In this document: positions 44,701 to 55,387 of the stretch, piece by piece
How the letters are laid out: every line of letters starts with the position of its first letter
Position numbering within the stretch: position 1 is the first letter of the stretch
NCBI GenBank assembly: GCA_000442015.1
Contig: KE560959.1
Span: 62,001 to 126,000, forward strand
Source of the DNA: Rozella allomycis CSF55
Lineage: Eukaryota > Rozellomycota
Reading direction: 5' to 3'
Length of the DNA stretch: 64,000 bases
Notes under the pieces: generated by a model
The model's database searches: none
The model's input: the letters and a program-made list of their open reading frames with translations, nothing else
What the model was told of the DNA's origin: nothing
Program-made: the position numbers and the translations under genes

Positions 44701-45936
44701 ACTTGTAGCAATCAAAATATTCGCTTTATCATTTTTAAAGTCATTTATTGATTCCATAGAGTCAATATTAAATAACAATGATAATTGAGGCTTTGTCGAT
44801 CTCTTTCCGCCATTCAATCCAATAGCAACTCTGGGATTATTTATTTCATTCTCAAGGATCAACGAAAGTATGTAAGATAATACTATAGCGCTTATTCTTC
44901 TTTTCACAAAGATTATACATTTGATATTCTTATCATTTTGATATTCAGCTTCCAACAATGACTTTAATACAATTACTTTTTCTGACAACCACAACTTGTC
45001 GCTTTCAGAAATATCTCTTTGCCTTAAAATCCCTTTAGCATACAAGTGCTTGAGAATATATTTCACAGCCATATACCCAAATTCTTCATAAATGTAATTA
45101 ATCTCTGCATTGTAAGTACCAACAATACTCAATGTATCAACTTTTTCCTTGGTATACCCACAAGTCACAACTTCTGCTCTAGAAACGTATTCATAGATTT
45201 CATTCGGATCATCTGGCATTACAATCTTGGAGCCGAAAATAGATTCTAAACTTTCAATCGCAGATGCTTTTGATGGAGAAGCAGATAGTCCTAATATTCT
45301 ACAAGAAAGTATTGACATTCTCATTTCATTCATAATAAGTTTATATGGATGACCCTTAACTCCATGATGACATTCATCAAATACAACAGTTGAAATAGAA
45401 TTCTTGTCGATAAAAGCGTGTCTCAAACCATCAAGAAAAACTTGTGCAGTAATCACAATACAAGAATGTTCGTCCAACTCTTTTTTCCATGTTTCCATAG
45501 TCCAAAAATCCACATTTCTATCTCCATATATAAAGGATACTTTGCAAGGCATATTTGCAGACAAAATCTCGTATTGCTGGAATCCCAAAGCAACTGTTGG
45601 AACAAGGAAAAAGACATGCTTTGATGGATTCTTAAGAAAGAAATATTTCAGAACAAGTAAAGCAATCAACGTTTTGCCAGAACCAGTAGGAAGCCAAATT
45701 ATAGTATTTTGTGCAATGCACGTCCGAATAAGCTCTTTTTGGTAAGATCGCGTCTGGAGGTTGGCTTCAGAATTCATAAAAGCCACTGGCCGAATCAATC
45801 GATAATCTGAAATCTGATTTAAGAATTTGTTTAAGATGGCAAAGAATATTTTGATGGAAAAGAATTTATTTTTTTGAATAGTCACGATAAATTTTCTCTT
45901 CTGAAGAGAACTTTCTATAAATAGACTTAAATCCAA
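41703..45936 (-). CDS. DCL: Dicer-like ribonuclease III
   Basis: One 31-nt intron sits near the 3' end (42021-42051 approximately). Two Ns (43319 and 41790) carry duplicated flanks; taking one copy of each gives 1,382 codons in frame. Domain order: DEAD/H helicase (WLPTGSGKTLIAL, VFDECHHG, LSASPSK, QSRGRAR), a Dicer dimerisation-type region, a weak PAZ-like segment (AETFHQLMISRFGKTL), RNase IIIa (ERREFLGDSVLKLLASF, QADLIESIIGSSF), RNase IIIb (ERLEFLGDPVVDLIISEKL, CDAYEALIGACF) and a C-terminal dsRBD-like end. All metal-binding acidic residues of both RNase III domains are present. It cuts double-stranded RNA to small RNAs. An internal ATG at 45777 may be the real start. Confidence 0.93.
41762..41818. 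repeat. 28-bp duplicate flanking N 41790
   Basis: 41762-41789 and 41791-41818 match with one substitution, inside the Dicer C-terminus. Dropping the N and one copy restores an uninterrupted frame (LGNKKSVEIALSVKAIEKYF). This indicates an unmerged overlap between contig ends. Confidence 0.8.
43295..43343. repeat. 24-bp duplicate flanking N 43319
   Basis: 43295-43318 and 43320-43343 match with one substitution, between the PAZ-like region and RNase IIIa of Dicer. Dropping the N and one copy rejoins the two long frames (VCDISNSEYSKSFAKKIYS). The gene is therefore whole and the break is an assembly artefact. Confidence 0.82.
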
Positions 45937-46043
45937 AAATAGAATCCCTTAATTTATATTTAGAAAATGTTGCAAGAATACTCTACATCAATTTCTATTG
46001 GTGCAATCAAGTTATAAAAAGAATTTGCAACAACTCCTAATAC

Positions 46044-46826
46044 ATGAAACTTGCACTTGTCACACTAGCACTTGCCTTAACTTTTCTTCAAGCAGCCCCA
46101 ACTAAAGCACAAGACAATGACAACCAGTCCACAGTTTCTCAAACAGCTGGTAAATCCTATCCGACAAAAGCCGCCGAGTATGTAGCTCCAACTACAGGTA
46201 AAGCGGCTGATTCTGCCAATGAAGCAACACACGGGCAAGATACTTCCAATCAATATTCCACTGCCCCCGAAGATCAGTACAGTGAGGATAGTCATGCCGC
46301 GCAATACGATACCGCAAACGAAGCAGACTACAACGATCATGGGTCAGCGCAGTATCAAACAGGCTACGAACAAGGTGCCGCTCAATACACGTATGAGCCA
46401 ACTGGACAAGAATCAGCCCAATTCGAACATGAAAATGCCGCACAGTATAGTGGGCATGATCTTTACAACGATAATCAAGATGACGACGACGAAGACGATG
46501 AATATGGAGCATATCAATACAACCAACAAGCATACGGCAACCCCTATGCCGGTCAGTATTACTACCAATATCAAGGAGGTGCTGGTCCCAATGGTGGATA
46601 TGAATATGTTCAAACCAATAATCCATACGCCAACGTTCCACCAGGTGGGTACGCCCAAGGATATGAAAATGTTCCTCAAGGTGGATATGCTCAAAATGCA
46701 TATGCAGGAGCAAACGCTAACGCCAACGCATATGCTAACCCTGCGAATCNAAATGCATATGCAGAAGCAAACGCTAACGCCAACGCATATGCTAACCCTG
46801 TGAATCCCAACCACGTATTAGTTTAA
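46044..46826 (+). CDS. secreted Q/Y/N/A-rich low-complexity protein
   Basis: A signal peptide (MKLALVTLALALTFLQAAPTKA) is followed by a disordered mature protein. Repeats of (S/A)AQY, an acidic run (DDDDEDDEYGAYQYN), GGYAQGYENVPQGGYAQ, and an AGANANANAYANP block follow. There are no cysteines in the mature part. It looks like an extracellular coat, adhesive or prion-like protein; no homologue is known to me. The N at 46750 sits between two 56-bp copies; with one copy removed the protein has 241 residues. A TATA element (TATAAAAAG, 46013-46021) lies 22 bp upstream of the ATG. The gene diverges from Dicer. Confidence 0.75.
   Translation: MKLALVTLALALTFLQAAPTKAQDNDNQSTVSQTAGKSYPTKAAEYVAPTTGKAADSANEATHGQDTSNQYSTAPEDQYSEDSHAAQYDTANEADYNDHGSAQYQTGYEQGAAQYTYEPTGQESAQFEHENAAQYSGHDLYNDNQDDDDEDDEYGAYQYNQQAYGNPYAGQYYYQYQGGAGPNGGYEYVQTNNPYANVPPGGYAQGYENVPQGGYAQNAYAGANANANAYANPANXNAYAEANANANAYANPVNPNHVLV
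46694..46806. repeat. 56-bp duplicate flanking N 46750
   Basis: 46694-46749 and 46751-46806 match with a few substitutions and encode NAYAxANANANAYANPxN. Because the protein is itself repetitive, a true tandem repeat is possible. The exact N position and the same pattern at six other Ns favour an allelic overlap. Confidence 0.65.
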
Positions 46827-46952
46827 AATAAATATTGTTAATCAAAATAAGAAACAATAATACTTTTAATTTTTTTAAATTACATTAGTCATTAACCAAC
46901 TAGCGTGAATTATTTTTTTCATTTCCCGCCCTTTCCACATTTGACCCTAGTA

Positions 46953-49900
46953 ATGTCACATCATTGGATACATGAAAATCTACCTTTCGAGGTTCCAGTG
47001 CGTGATTCCGTTTATCCCTTGCTGCAACAAGCAATAAATATAAAAGACTATAAAAAGGCCTCTAGTCTGAATAAGCAATGTCTCCGGGATATGGAGTTGA
47101 AAAATCGAGTAGCGGATAGAAAAGAATTGATTGTCTTGCTTTGGAACCAACTTGATCAAACGACGTATGTACCATTTATAGAGTCTTCGATGCAACTATT
47201 GTGTAAACTGTTAAAGGATAAGAAGAATGAGTTGGGAGGAATAAAGTTGCGAGGAATGGTGATAAAGAATGTACTGGAGGAGTGGTATTTTGTAGCCAAG
47301 AGGAAGAAGATGTATGCTAGTAGGAAGAGGGTTGCCAACTATGTGAGTGATGTTGTTGGACTAGCGAGTGTGTTTTATGAGGAGAGTGGAGAGGAGATAA
47401 TGGAGTGTGTAGGAGGACAGATGAATGTTAGTAGATGGAGTATGATGACGCGTGGACAGATATTGTGGACGTATTTGGTTCCTGTGAAGAAGGTTGGAGG
47501 AGAAGAGTTGAAGATGGTTAGAGAGTGGTGGGAGCTTGTGCAGAATTCGATCCAGTGGGATATGATGTGGACATGGGGTGTGAGTAGAGTAGCTAAAGGG
47601 AATGAATTGATAGAGTGGGACAAGGGATGGTGGGAGTGGATGTTAATAGTTTGTATGAGGATGTTGCAATTGCAGAGTGAGATTGAGAATGAAGGAAAAA
47701 AGATTGAATATCCACCGGGATTTAATGCACTAAGAAGACACAATGTAATATGATTGGATTGTTTTAATGAGGATAGAATGATTTATATGGCAAAGTGGTG
47801 GATATATGCGATGAGAGAAGATGGGATGGGAATTGAGTATTTAGAAAGATTGATTAAGATGAGTGAAGATTATTTCCATCCTACCAATAATGGCAAATGG
47901 ACGATGTATTTAGTGTCTTTTGTATCTCATTTGGCGAAATATTTTGTGAAAAGAATGAAAGTTGATGAGTGGATGAATAAAATCAAGGATAAATTTGTAG
48001 ATATGTTGCGAGGGCCATTAATGATGGCGTTGTATGGAAAAGATTTGGGCAATGGGATGACGTCTAGTTCTGGATTGAAGATGTTGAGTTTTATTGACGC
48101 TGATAGTGTGTTACCAGAATTGATGGAGAATTTGATACCATCGATGGAGGGGTTGAATGAGTCGCATAGAACGAGTGCATCTATTGTGTGTTTGGGGAGT
48201 GTGATTAGACAGATAACTAAGTGGGACCAAGGAAGAGAATATTTAAAGAGTGTGATGGAATTGTTGTTGCCTGGGATAGATGCGAATGATCACTTGAAGA
48301 CAATAAATACATTGAACTTTTTTACGCAATTGTTTATGAATGTTGTGATAAAGAAGGAGAATGATTTCTTTTATGAGGATTGGAGTGTACAGTTTCTGGA
48401 TAGAATATTAATTTTGATTGAATATTTGCCAGAGAGTAATAAAAAGTATTCAATTGAATATACAATGATTAAAATGATATGGAATACAATTGATGTATTT
48501 TTTCAACAATTGGATGAAGAAATAAAAGATAATTTAATTAATAAATTGAGTGAATATAGTTTAAGTAGAATTAACATGAATTGTTTAAAAGCATTTTCTT
48601 ATCTCTGTGGATCTAGTAAGGGTAGCAATGGATCTAAAGCAATTAGAACATTTGTTCCTTTGTGTTTAAGAGAAATTGAAAGAGAATTGAATACAGAAAA
48701 TGAAAATAGATTGTTATGGTTTTTGAGTATTTTAAAGCAAGTTGTTTATCATTCTGGTGATTTGATTATTGAATATCTAAATGAGATTATTCCCTTGATT
48801 CAAAAAGTACTTAAAATGGATAATAAAAAAGTAATTAAATGTGCATCAAAGTTGATTGGAAATATATTGAATAGTCTGAGTAGTGTTTATCCATTAGAAT
48901 ACAAGAGTTACACTGACAATACTAAATCTGATGATTCATTTAAAATTGAAGTTGAAGAAGCATTAGTTAGCCCATCAAATCTTTGTATTAATTGGTATAA
49001 ACCAACTGAAAATGCAAAAAAGATTGTTTTAGAATTGATAGAAACATTTTTCATTCCAAATATGAATGAATTTACTTTGAATAATTTGATAATTTTAAAA
49101 TCAGTATTTAAAGGCATGAATTGTTTGTTGGTAGAAAAAGATAAAAAGAATCTATTTATAGATTGTGGCTATTGTTTCAATGAAAAAGATGTAGAATATA
49201 GTAGATGTAAAGAAATAATAGATCAATTTGGAGATTATTTAAATAAATTTTATGAAACAATTAGATCTGATAATGTTGAATTGTTTAAGCTATTAATTAA
49301 AACAAGTAGAATGATATTGTACAACAGGGGTATTGATTATGTAGATTATGAAATTTGGAAAAAGGGTTTCTTATTACAGAAAATGATTGGATCTGCAACT
49401 AGTGGTGACTATTCGCGTTGTTTGAGAATAAAAAAAGTTTGTTTGTTTCAATTAATGTGTTATAAAAAGAATTCATTCAATTTAGAATTAAAGAATTTTC
49501 ATAAACAATTATTATTCAATCTATTAAAAGCTAGTTGTAATGAATATTCTGAAATTAGAAAAGAAGCTCAAAAGGTTTTACAGTCTGCTTGTATTTGTAT
49601 CAACAATTATCAAAGAGATATTATAGAAACTATTATCAACACAATGACAATAAAAGATAGGGTTAATAGTCTACATAATAATAGAGATGCTATATTAGTT
49701 GACTCTACTGTATTTGAAGCTGGTGCTACTGTATTTGAAGCTGGTGTCTCTAGTGTACTTGACAGAAAAGACTCTACTGGAGTTGAAACTGGTGACTCTA
49801 TGGTAGTTGAAACTAGTGACTCTATGGTACTTCAAGCGAATGACTCTAACGTTAATACTTTACCTTTACAAACAACTACATCTGCTCTAAAAGGATGCCT

Positions 49901-51941
49901 TTATTTAATTGGAAATAGAGTATTCTTAAATTATTGCATAAAACATTTTGATTTGGGTTGCAAACTATTAAAAGCATTGATATCAATTAATGTGAATGAT
50001 TCAAGTATATTTGAATTGATTAATAAAGTGTTCATGGAATTTTCCTTGTCATTTTATCATCCAATAGAATCAAATAGTAAATATTTGTCTGAAACAATAA
50101 AATCTATAACATATATCAATGATAACTGGAAAAGAATGTCATTAATATCAAATTGTGTTGATTTCTTATTTAAATATAACATAGTTGATTCTCTTTCCTT
50201 TAATTTAAATCTTTGTTTGAATGATAATTTAATGTTAAGAAAGCAATCAATCAATGCAATCAGATACATTCTTTACTCTTCGAAAATTAAAAATGCAGAA
50301 ATCGATCAAAAAGAAGTTTCTAGTCAAAAAGAAATTTCTAGATTGTATCAAAATGAAATTTGTGAACTTTTAAAGACTAAAATTGATGATGATTATTTAA
50401 AGAAATTTATTTCATTTCAGATTATAGAACAATCAAATTCAATTGAAATATTTGAAAATTCTTTAACAAATTTTTACTTTTCAATTGGGTCTGTTATTGG
50501 TCCTTGCTTTGTAGATCAATTAATCCCTTTTCTTCAAAATCTATTAATAAACATAGAATCTAAGCCACATTATAGATCTATTTTAGAAATCTTGGCTGGA
50601 TTAATAAATTCCATGAAACATTATCCAGATTTTAATATTTCAAAATTAACTCCATTTATTATTGCTAGTCTTGATAAATTAAATATAGAGAATATTCCAA
50701 TTTGGGAATCATTTATTAAATCTATTTTTAGAAACAAAGATTCAAAAAGATTAAAAGAGATTCTTCCATTATTAACAGAATTTGAATTAAATAAATCTAA
50801 TGACTCTTTCTTGGCTGAATCTGCTAAAGTCTATTTTACTTGTTTAATTGTTAATTGTACTTCAAACACACTTGGAATTGATTTCTTGCTAAATAAATTC
50901 AATCTTTGTGTATTACATGCTGATTATCCATTTAAACAAGTCAAACAACATTTGGGCTCTTTAATGTTTGAAATTCTTAGATCTCTAGGCAATAATTCTG
51001 AAATTTCCAATTCTATTTATAGATTACTTGAAGAAATAAAAAATGAAAAAGACTTGTATAACAATTCTATCAATTTTAATATATTGGATAATCCCAGTAA
51101 TTCCAATACTTCCAATACTTCTAATAATTCTGAATCTCTTAAACCATTTATTGATAAATCAAAAACTTTAATCTATTTTCTTTATGAAATTTACAATAGA
51201 TCTAGATGTTGGAATTTAGATTCTCTGTTGCCTGACTTGGTTATTTTTCTTTTAAATACTTTTGATTCTGCTGACAACGATTTAACTTTAATGTCTAAAA
51301 AGGTTTTACGTCTTTTGTCTCAAAACAACTTTAATAAACAAACCCTTCAAGCAGTCTTTTCAAGCATTAAATCTTTCAATCATCCCTCTTGGAAAGTGCG
51401 TGCAAATTCAATTTCTTTTCTTCAATTAATTTTCTTTAAAAATTTCATTCATTTCAACAAGAATGAACTGATTGATTTTTCAATTCAGTTTCTTCAAGAC
51501 AAGCAAGTCGAAGTTAGAGAAGAAGCATCTAAGCTACTCTGTCAATTAATCAAATGCAAAAAATTATTTTTTCAAAATGAAATTGATCCCATCTTGGTAA
51601 AATATTCAATAGAAATTATCTAGGCAAAACTTAAACCTTTGTATTCTCACAAATTAAAAAAACAAGATCCTCTTCTATCAGTCAAACATGGCGGTGTTCT
51701 CGGTCTAATTTCCATCGTCCTTGCCTTTCCTTATTCTCTGCCTGGTTTTCTACCTGAAATTCTCGTATCGCTGGTCAATTTTCTGTCTCTTCCTTTTCCT
51801 ATAAACTCTTCTGTTAAAAAGTGTCTTGCTGAATTTAAAAAGACTCATCTCGACATGTGGCATCAACATGTCAAAGAATTCACCCCAGACCAATTGGATA
51901 TTGTGTCTGAAGTATTGGTATCGCCTTCTTACTATGCATAG
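46953..51941 (+). CDS. BLM10: proteasome activator Blm10/PA200
   Basis: Introns at 47745-47771 and 51597-51623 give 1,644 codons. The start region (PFEVPVRDSVYPLLQQAINIKDYKKASSLN) and DIxxxR-type HEAT repeats match the PA200 family, and the final residues SPSYYA carry the YYA end that docks between 20S proteasome alpha subunits. Blm10 caps the 20S core. An insertion at about 49695-49860 encodes imperfect repeats of DSxVVExG type. The first kilobase is visibly richer in G on the coding strand than the rest. TTTCCCGCCC at about 46921 resembles the E2F sites of the histone promoter. Confidence 0.9.
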
Positions 51942-52028
51942 AACATAATAAAAGAGATTATTAAAATCTATTATAGATCATTACTAAATTACATCATGAA
52001 CTTTAATCATTAAAATGTTATTTTATTT

Positions 52029-53628
52029 CTATAAAAATGCAACGAAAATACTCGCCAAAATTGCCAACATTGATATATTCATCATGTTCCCAGAGCTTTC
52101 TGCTAAACGTGCATGTGGACCATCTTCTTCACTATCAGGGCTAAACTCTTGTGGATAGGTTTCAACATCAGGTGTTAGTGGATATGAATCAGGATCATCT
52201 GCTATATAAGCTTGGTTCTGTGCATCCTCCAACGGATCTTTCAATGGCTCATCATCCAAGACATCGTCATCTCCCTCAAGAATATATTCATGGCGAGGTA
52301 TTCCCGTAGACCCATTAGCATCTACTTGGGGTTCATCTACGTTTGCATTAGAATCAATAGAATCGGATATTGGTGTTTGTCCATCAATCGACTCTTCTGG
52401 GTTATCAACGTTTGGAATACCTTCTTCTAATGGCGCCTCATTTGTTCCAGCAGAACCAGTTGACTCTTCCAATGGAATGGTAACTTGGTCAAAGTTTTCA
52501 GTGTCTTGAGTCACAAATGAAGTAGGAATGCCTTGGTTCTCTTGTAAATTGGAATCATGGACGACATTTGGACTTGAAGATCCATCAGTGGATAAATTAT
52601 CGGCACTCGGGGATATTCCTTGATCTCCGGTTGTGTCCGCTAATGATATTCCTTGACCTCCGGTTGGATCAACAGCACCAGGTTGCATATTATTCAACGG
52701 CGAGTTTNCCCTCAAGAACATATTCATGGCGTGGTATTCCCATAGACCCATTAGCATCTACTTGAGATTCATCTACGTTTGCACTAGAATCAATAGAATC
52801 AGATATTGGTGTTTGGTCATCAATCGACTCTTCTGGGTTATCAGCGTTTGGAATACCTTCTTCTAATGGCGCCTCATTTGTTCCAGCAGAACCAGTTGAC
52901 TCTTCCAATGGAATGGTAACTTGGTCAAAGTTTTCAGTGTCTTGAGTCACAAATGAAGTAGGAATGCCTTGGTTGTCTTGTAAATTGGAATCATGGACGA
53001 CATTTGGAGTTGAAGATCCATCAGTGGATAAATTATCGGCACTCGGGGATATTCCTTGATCTCCGGTTGTGTCCGCAGATGATATTCCTTGATCTCCAGT
53101 TGTATCCACAGGCGATATTCCCTGTCCTCCGGTTGTATCAACAGCACCAGGTTGCATATTATTCAACGGCGAGTTTACTGATATCCCTTGATCACCAGTT
53201 GAATCAACGGCAGCGGGGTTCATATTATTCAATGACGCAGATATTCCTTGGTCTCCAGCACCATCTAAAACGGCCTCTAATCTGCCGCTTCCTTCTCTAG
53301 ATGCTTCATCGCGAATTTTTTCAGATTCATGTTGCTGCATATATTGATTGTAAGTCAAGGATCCTTTGATAATCTCGGGAACAAATACAAGTTGGTCAGA
53401 GTCTATTGGATCAGAGTTTTCATTGTATGATGTAAAATCCTGAACACCATTTTCATCTTGAAAAGACATTTGATTAGAAGAGAATGTTTCATTTAAAAGT
53501 GCTGATGAACTTGGATCTACTTCATTGGCTGGCGAAGTCGTAGTGTTGTTACTTGGTGGCATCGTGATGGGAGATGCAGAACTTAAGATCATTAAGGAAA
53601 GTGAAGTGGTAATTATTTGTAATTTCAT
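52029..53628 (-). CDS. GPI-anchored surface protein with DQGIS repeats
   Basis: A signal peptide (MKLQIITTSLSLMILSSASP) opens the protein. A Ser/Thr/Asn-rich part and 11-residue repeats (VDTTGDQGISP type) follow, then an acidic region with DDDVLDDEPLKDPLED. The end is SSGN followed by a hydrophobic tail (MNISMLAILASIFVAFL) with no residues after it, as in GPI-anchor signals. It should be an extracellular, anchored, disordered coat protein. The frame is interrupted only by N 52708. With one flanking copy removed it has 387 codons or 398, depending on which allele is kept. PIG-M, needed for GPI synthesis, lies 4 kb away. Confidence 0.75.
52273..53176. repeat. 435/468-bp allelic duplicate flanking N 52708
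   Basis: 52273-52707 (435 bp) and 52709-53176 (468 bp) are two versions of the same coding segment. They differ by scattered substitutions and by one 33-bp unit, which is exactly one 11-codon DQGIS repeat. The longest of the N-flanking duplicates, it shows that the two haplotypes differ in repeat number in this surface protein. Confidence 0.8.
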
Positions 53629-53662
53629 TAGTAATTAAGATGTGGGATTGACATTTTGCGCG

Positions 53663-53698
53663 CTTTTATATTATTTGAAAATGTTCACGGACGTGAAC
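53663..53698 (-). promoter_or_regulatory. palindrome plus TATA promoter of the DQGIS surface gene
   Basis: Upstream of the ATG at 53628, 34 nt intervene before TATAAAAG (53663-53670 on the minus strand). After 12 more bases comes the palindrome GTTCACGTCCGTGAAC (53683-53698; arms GTTCAC/GTGAAC with a 4-nt spacer). The same elements at the same spacing precede the surface gene at 54608. A dimeric transcription factor is the likely reader. Confidence 0.65.
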
Positions 53699-53799
53699 AG
53701 ATGACGATCTAAAAATAGAAAAAAACAGATTTTTTCAAAGATATGCTAATGAAAATCAATATAAATGTAAACTTTTGATTACAAAATGTATAAAATCTT

Positions 53800-54378
53800 T
53801 TATTTGCTTTGGAATGCCTTTATCCATTCCATAATCCTGTCAACGTTGGAATCCATGTCTTCTGTTGTATTATTGTTCAACTCTACAACCATTTCTTTTG
53901 CATAAGCGTCCATAGCTTCATCTAAAACTACTTGCATGATTTCACATTCGATATTTTCTGTAATCTTTTTGACAGAGTAGTTTCTGCATTAAATGTATGT
54001 AGTACAACTTACCTCTTTGCCAAACGATCATATAATACAGTATTATCACTACGAAGTACTATAACTAGGTCAAACCATGTTTCTGGGAAAAAGTCGCAAG
54101 AGTGAAAATCTACAATACAACCTCCATTCGGTACTACTGATTCAAGCTCATCTATAACCTGTAAATGAGGTAAATTTATGAAATTTTACTTTGTCTTCAT
54201 CGAATAACAAGGAATCAAATTCTTTATCTAGGCCATCGTGAAGTTCTTTCTCTTTTACCAACTGGGATACATCAATATGCTGAAATTCGGGGTAAAGTGT
54301 CGCGATTTTTGACGACAAAGTTGTCTTTCCACATCCCGGTGTACCGGTGATCAAAATAGAAGGAAGAGTTCGTGTCAT
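53800..54378 (-). CDS. AK6: adenylate kinase isoenzyme 6 / Fap7
   Basis: Two introns (54159-54189 and 53984-54012) give 172 codons, the same as human AK6. The P-loop [26 protein letters not shown], the [10 protein letters not shown] segment with IVLR and the [16 protein letters not shown] segment are family hallmarks. The enzyme has adenylate kinase activity and acts in late 40S maturation with Rps14 (Fap7 in yeast). It stands between two surface-protein genes, oriented back to back with the one at 54608. Confidence 0.94.
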
Positions 54379-54538
54379 TTTGTGTTTTTACTGCGCCACG
54401 AAAAAAGCAGCAAAACTATGTTAATATCAAAATGGTTTTATTTCAAGCGTCCAAGTATTTTTATAATATTCAAATTTCAAGAATTAAAGCCAAGCAAAAT
54501 CCAGTATTCAAAAATAGATTGGAATTTTCACGTTCACA

Positions 54539-54574
54539 GTTCACAGGCGTGAACAAGACTTCAAGATATAAAAG
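54539..54574 (+). promoter_or_regulatory. palindrome plus TATA promoter of the second surface gene
   Basis: GTTCACAGGCGTGAAC (54539-54554) has the arms GTTCAC and GTGAAC with a 4-nt spacer. Twelve bases later TATAAAAG stands at 54567-54574, and 33 bases after that the ATG at 54608. The layout repeats that of the gene at 53628 almost to the base, although the two coding regions are not similar. Confidence 0.65.
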
Positions 54575-54607
54575 CATAGAATGGAAAAAGCCTCTAAAAT
54601 TATTATA

Positions 54608-55156
54608 ATGAAATTAATGCTTATGATTTCCACTGCTTCTTTGGTTGCTTTTGCAACAGCTTCATCTCCAACTAGAGATCCAAGTCCAATCGAAGAATCG
54701 TTTTTAAATGACTTGGAAAAAGCAAGCATTAAAGATGTAGTGCCTAATGAATACTTTAATGAATATTTAGAAAATGAAAAATCTAACGCAACAACTACCG
54801 AGCCCTCATCCTCTCCTGATGCCCTTATGGTTGATTCCTATGATACAAATACATCCCATGAGAATTCAGAAAATACCACTACACATAAAGAGAAAGAGTT
54901 GTCTGATATTATTCAGGAAATTATTAGAGAATTAGAAAAGAGAGAAAAGTCTAATGAAAGAGTGGCAGATAGTGCGAATACAGAAGAAGACGATATTACA
55001 AAAACAGAAAATAGTGACCCAAATGATCTTAGACTTACAGAAGAAGAATATGACGATTTTATAGAAAAAATGTCGAATTCTGGTCATTCAATCCGAACTC
55101 TAGGATCACTTAGTTTGTTTGCCGGTGCATTGCTGACTAATTTTATCTTTTTATAA
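54608..55156 (+). CDS. GPI-anchored acidic surface protein
   Basis: The start at 54608 (MKLMLMISTASLVAFATAS, a signal peptide) is preferred to the in-frame ATG at 54581, which lies only 7 nt after the TATA box and so would probably be outside the mRNA. The mature part is acidic and rich in Ser, Thr, Asn and Glu, with a predicted coiled stretch (ELSDIIQEIIRELEKREKS). The C-terminus (IRTLGSLSLFAGALLTNFIFL) ends in a hydrophobic tail with nothing after it, fitting a GPI signal. I know no relative. Intergenic sequence 55157-55387 holds nothing recognisable. Confidence 0.7.
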   Translation: MKLMLMISTASLVAFATASSPTRDPSPIEESFLNDLEKASIKDVVPNEYFNEYLENEKSNATTTEPSSSPDALMVDSYDTNTSHENSENTTTHKEKELSDIIQEIIRELEKREKSNERVADSANTEEDDITKTENSDPNDLRLTEEEYDDFIEKMSNSGHSIRTLGSLSLFAGALLTNFIFL

Positions 55157-55387
55157 TATTTCATTTTGATAAATAAATAGAATTAAAATTATATTTTGAG
55201 GACAGTTATAATTTGGTGACTAACGAATGAAGTAAATACAAACATGCTGAAAACATCTCAAGCAACTTCTTCTTATTCTTGCCCCACAAAACGAAAAGCT
55301 AAAATTCATTTGTTAACAAAGTCGATGCTGGAGCCAAGTGTGGTATTTCTATAATTCACTCGTAGACAGATAAATATACGAAATGAC

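Noticed and set aside
46077-46814. Several long frames antisense or out of frame in the Q/Y-rich gene
   Set aside because: Low-complexity codons create stop-free shadows; only the forward frame has a signal peptide and sensible composition.
54581-54607. Upstream ATG for the second surface protein
   Set aside because: It lies 7 nt after the TATA box, probably before the transcription start, and the second ATG gives the same promoter spacing as the neighbour gene.
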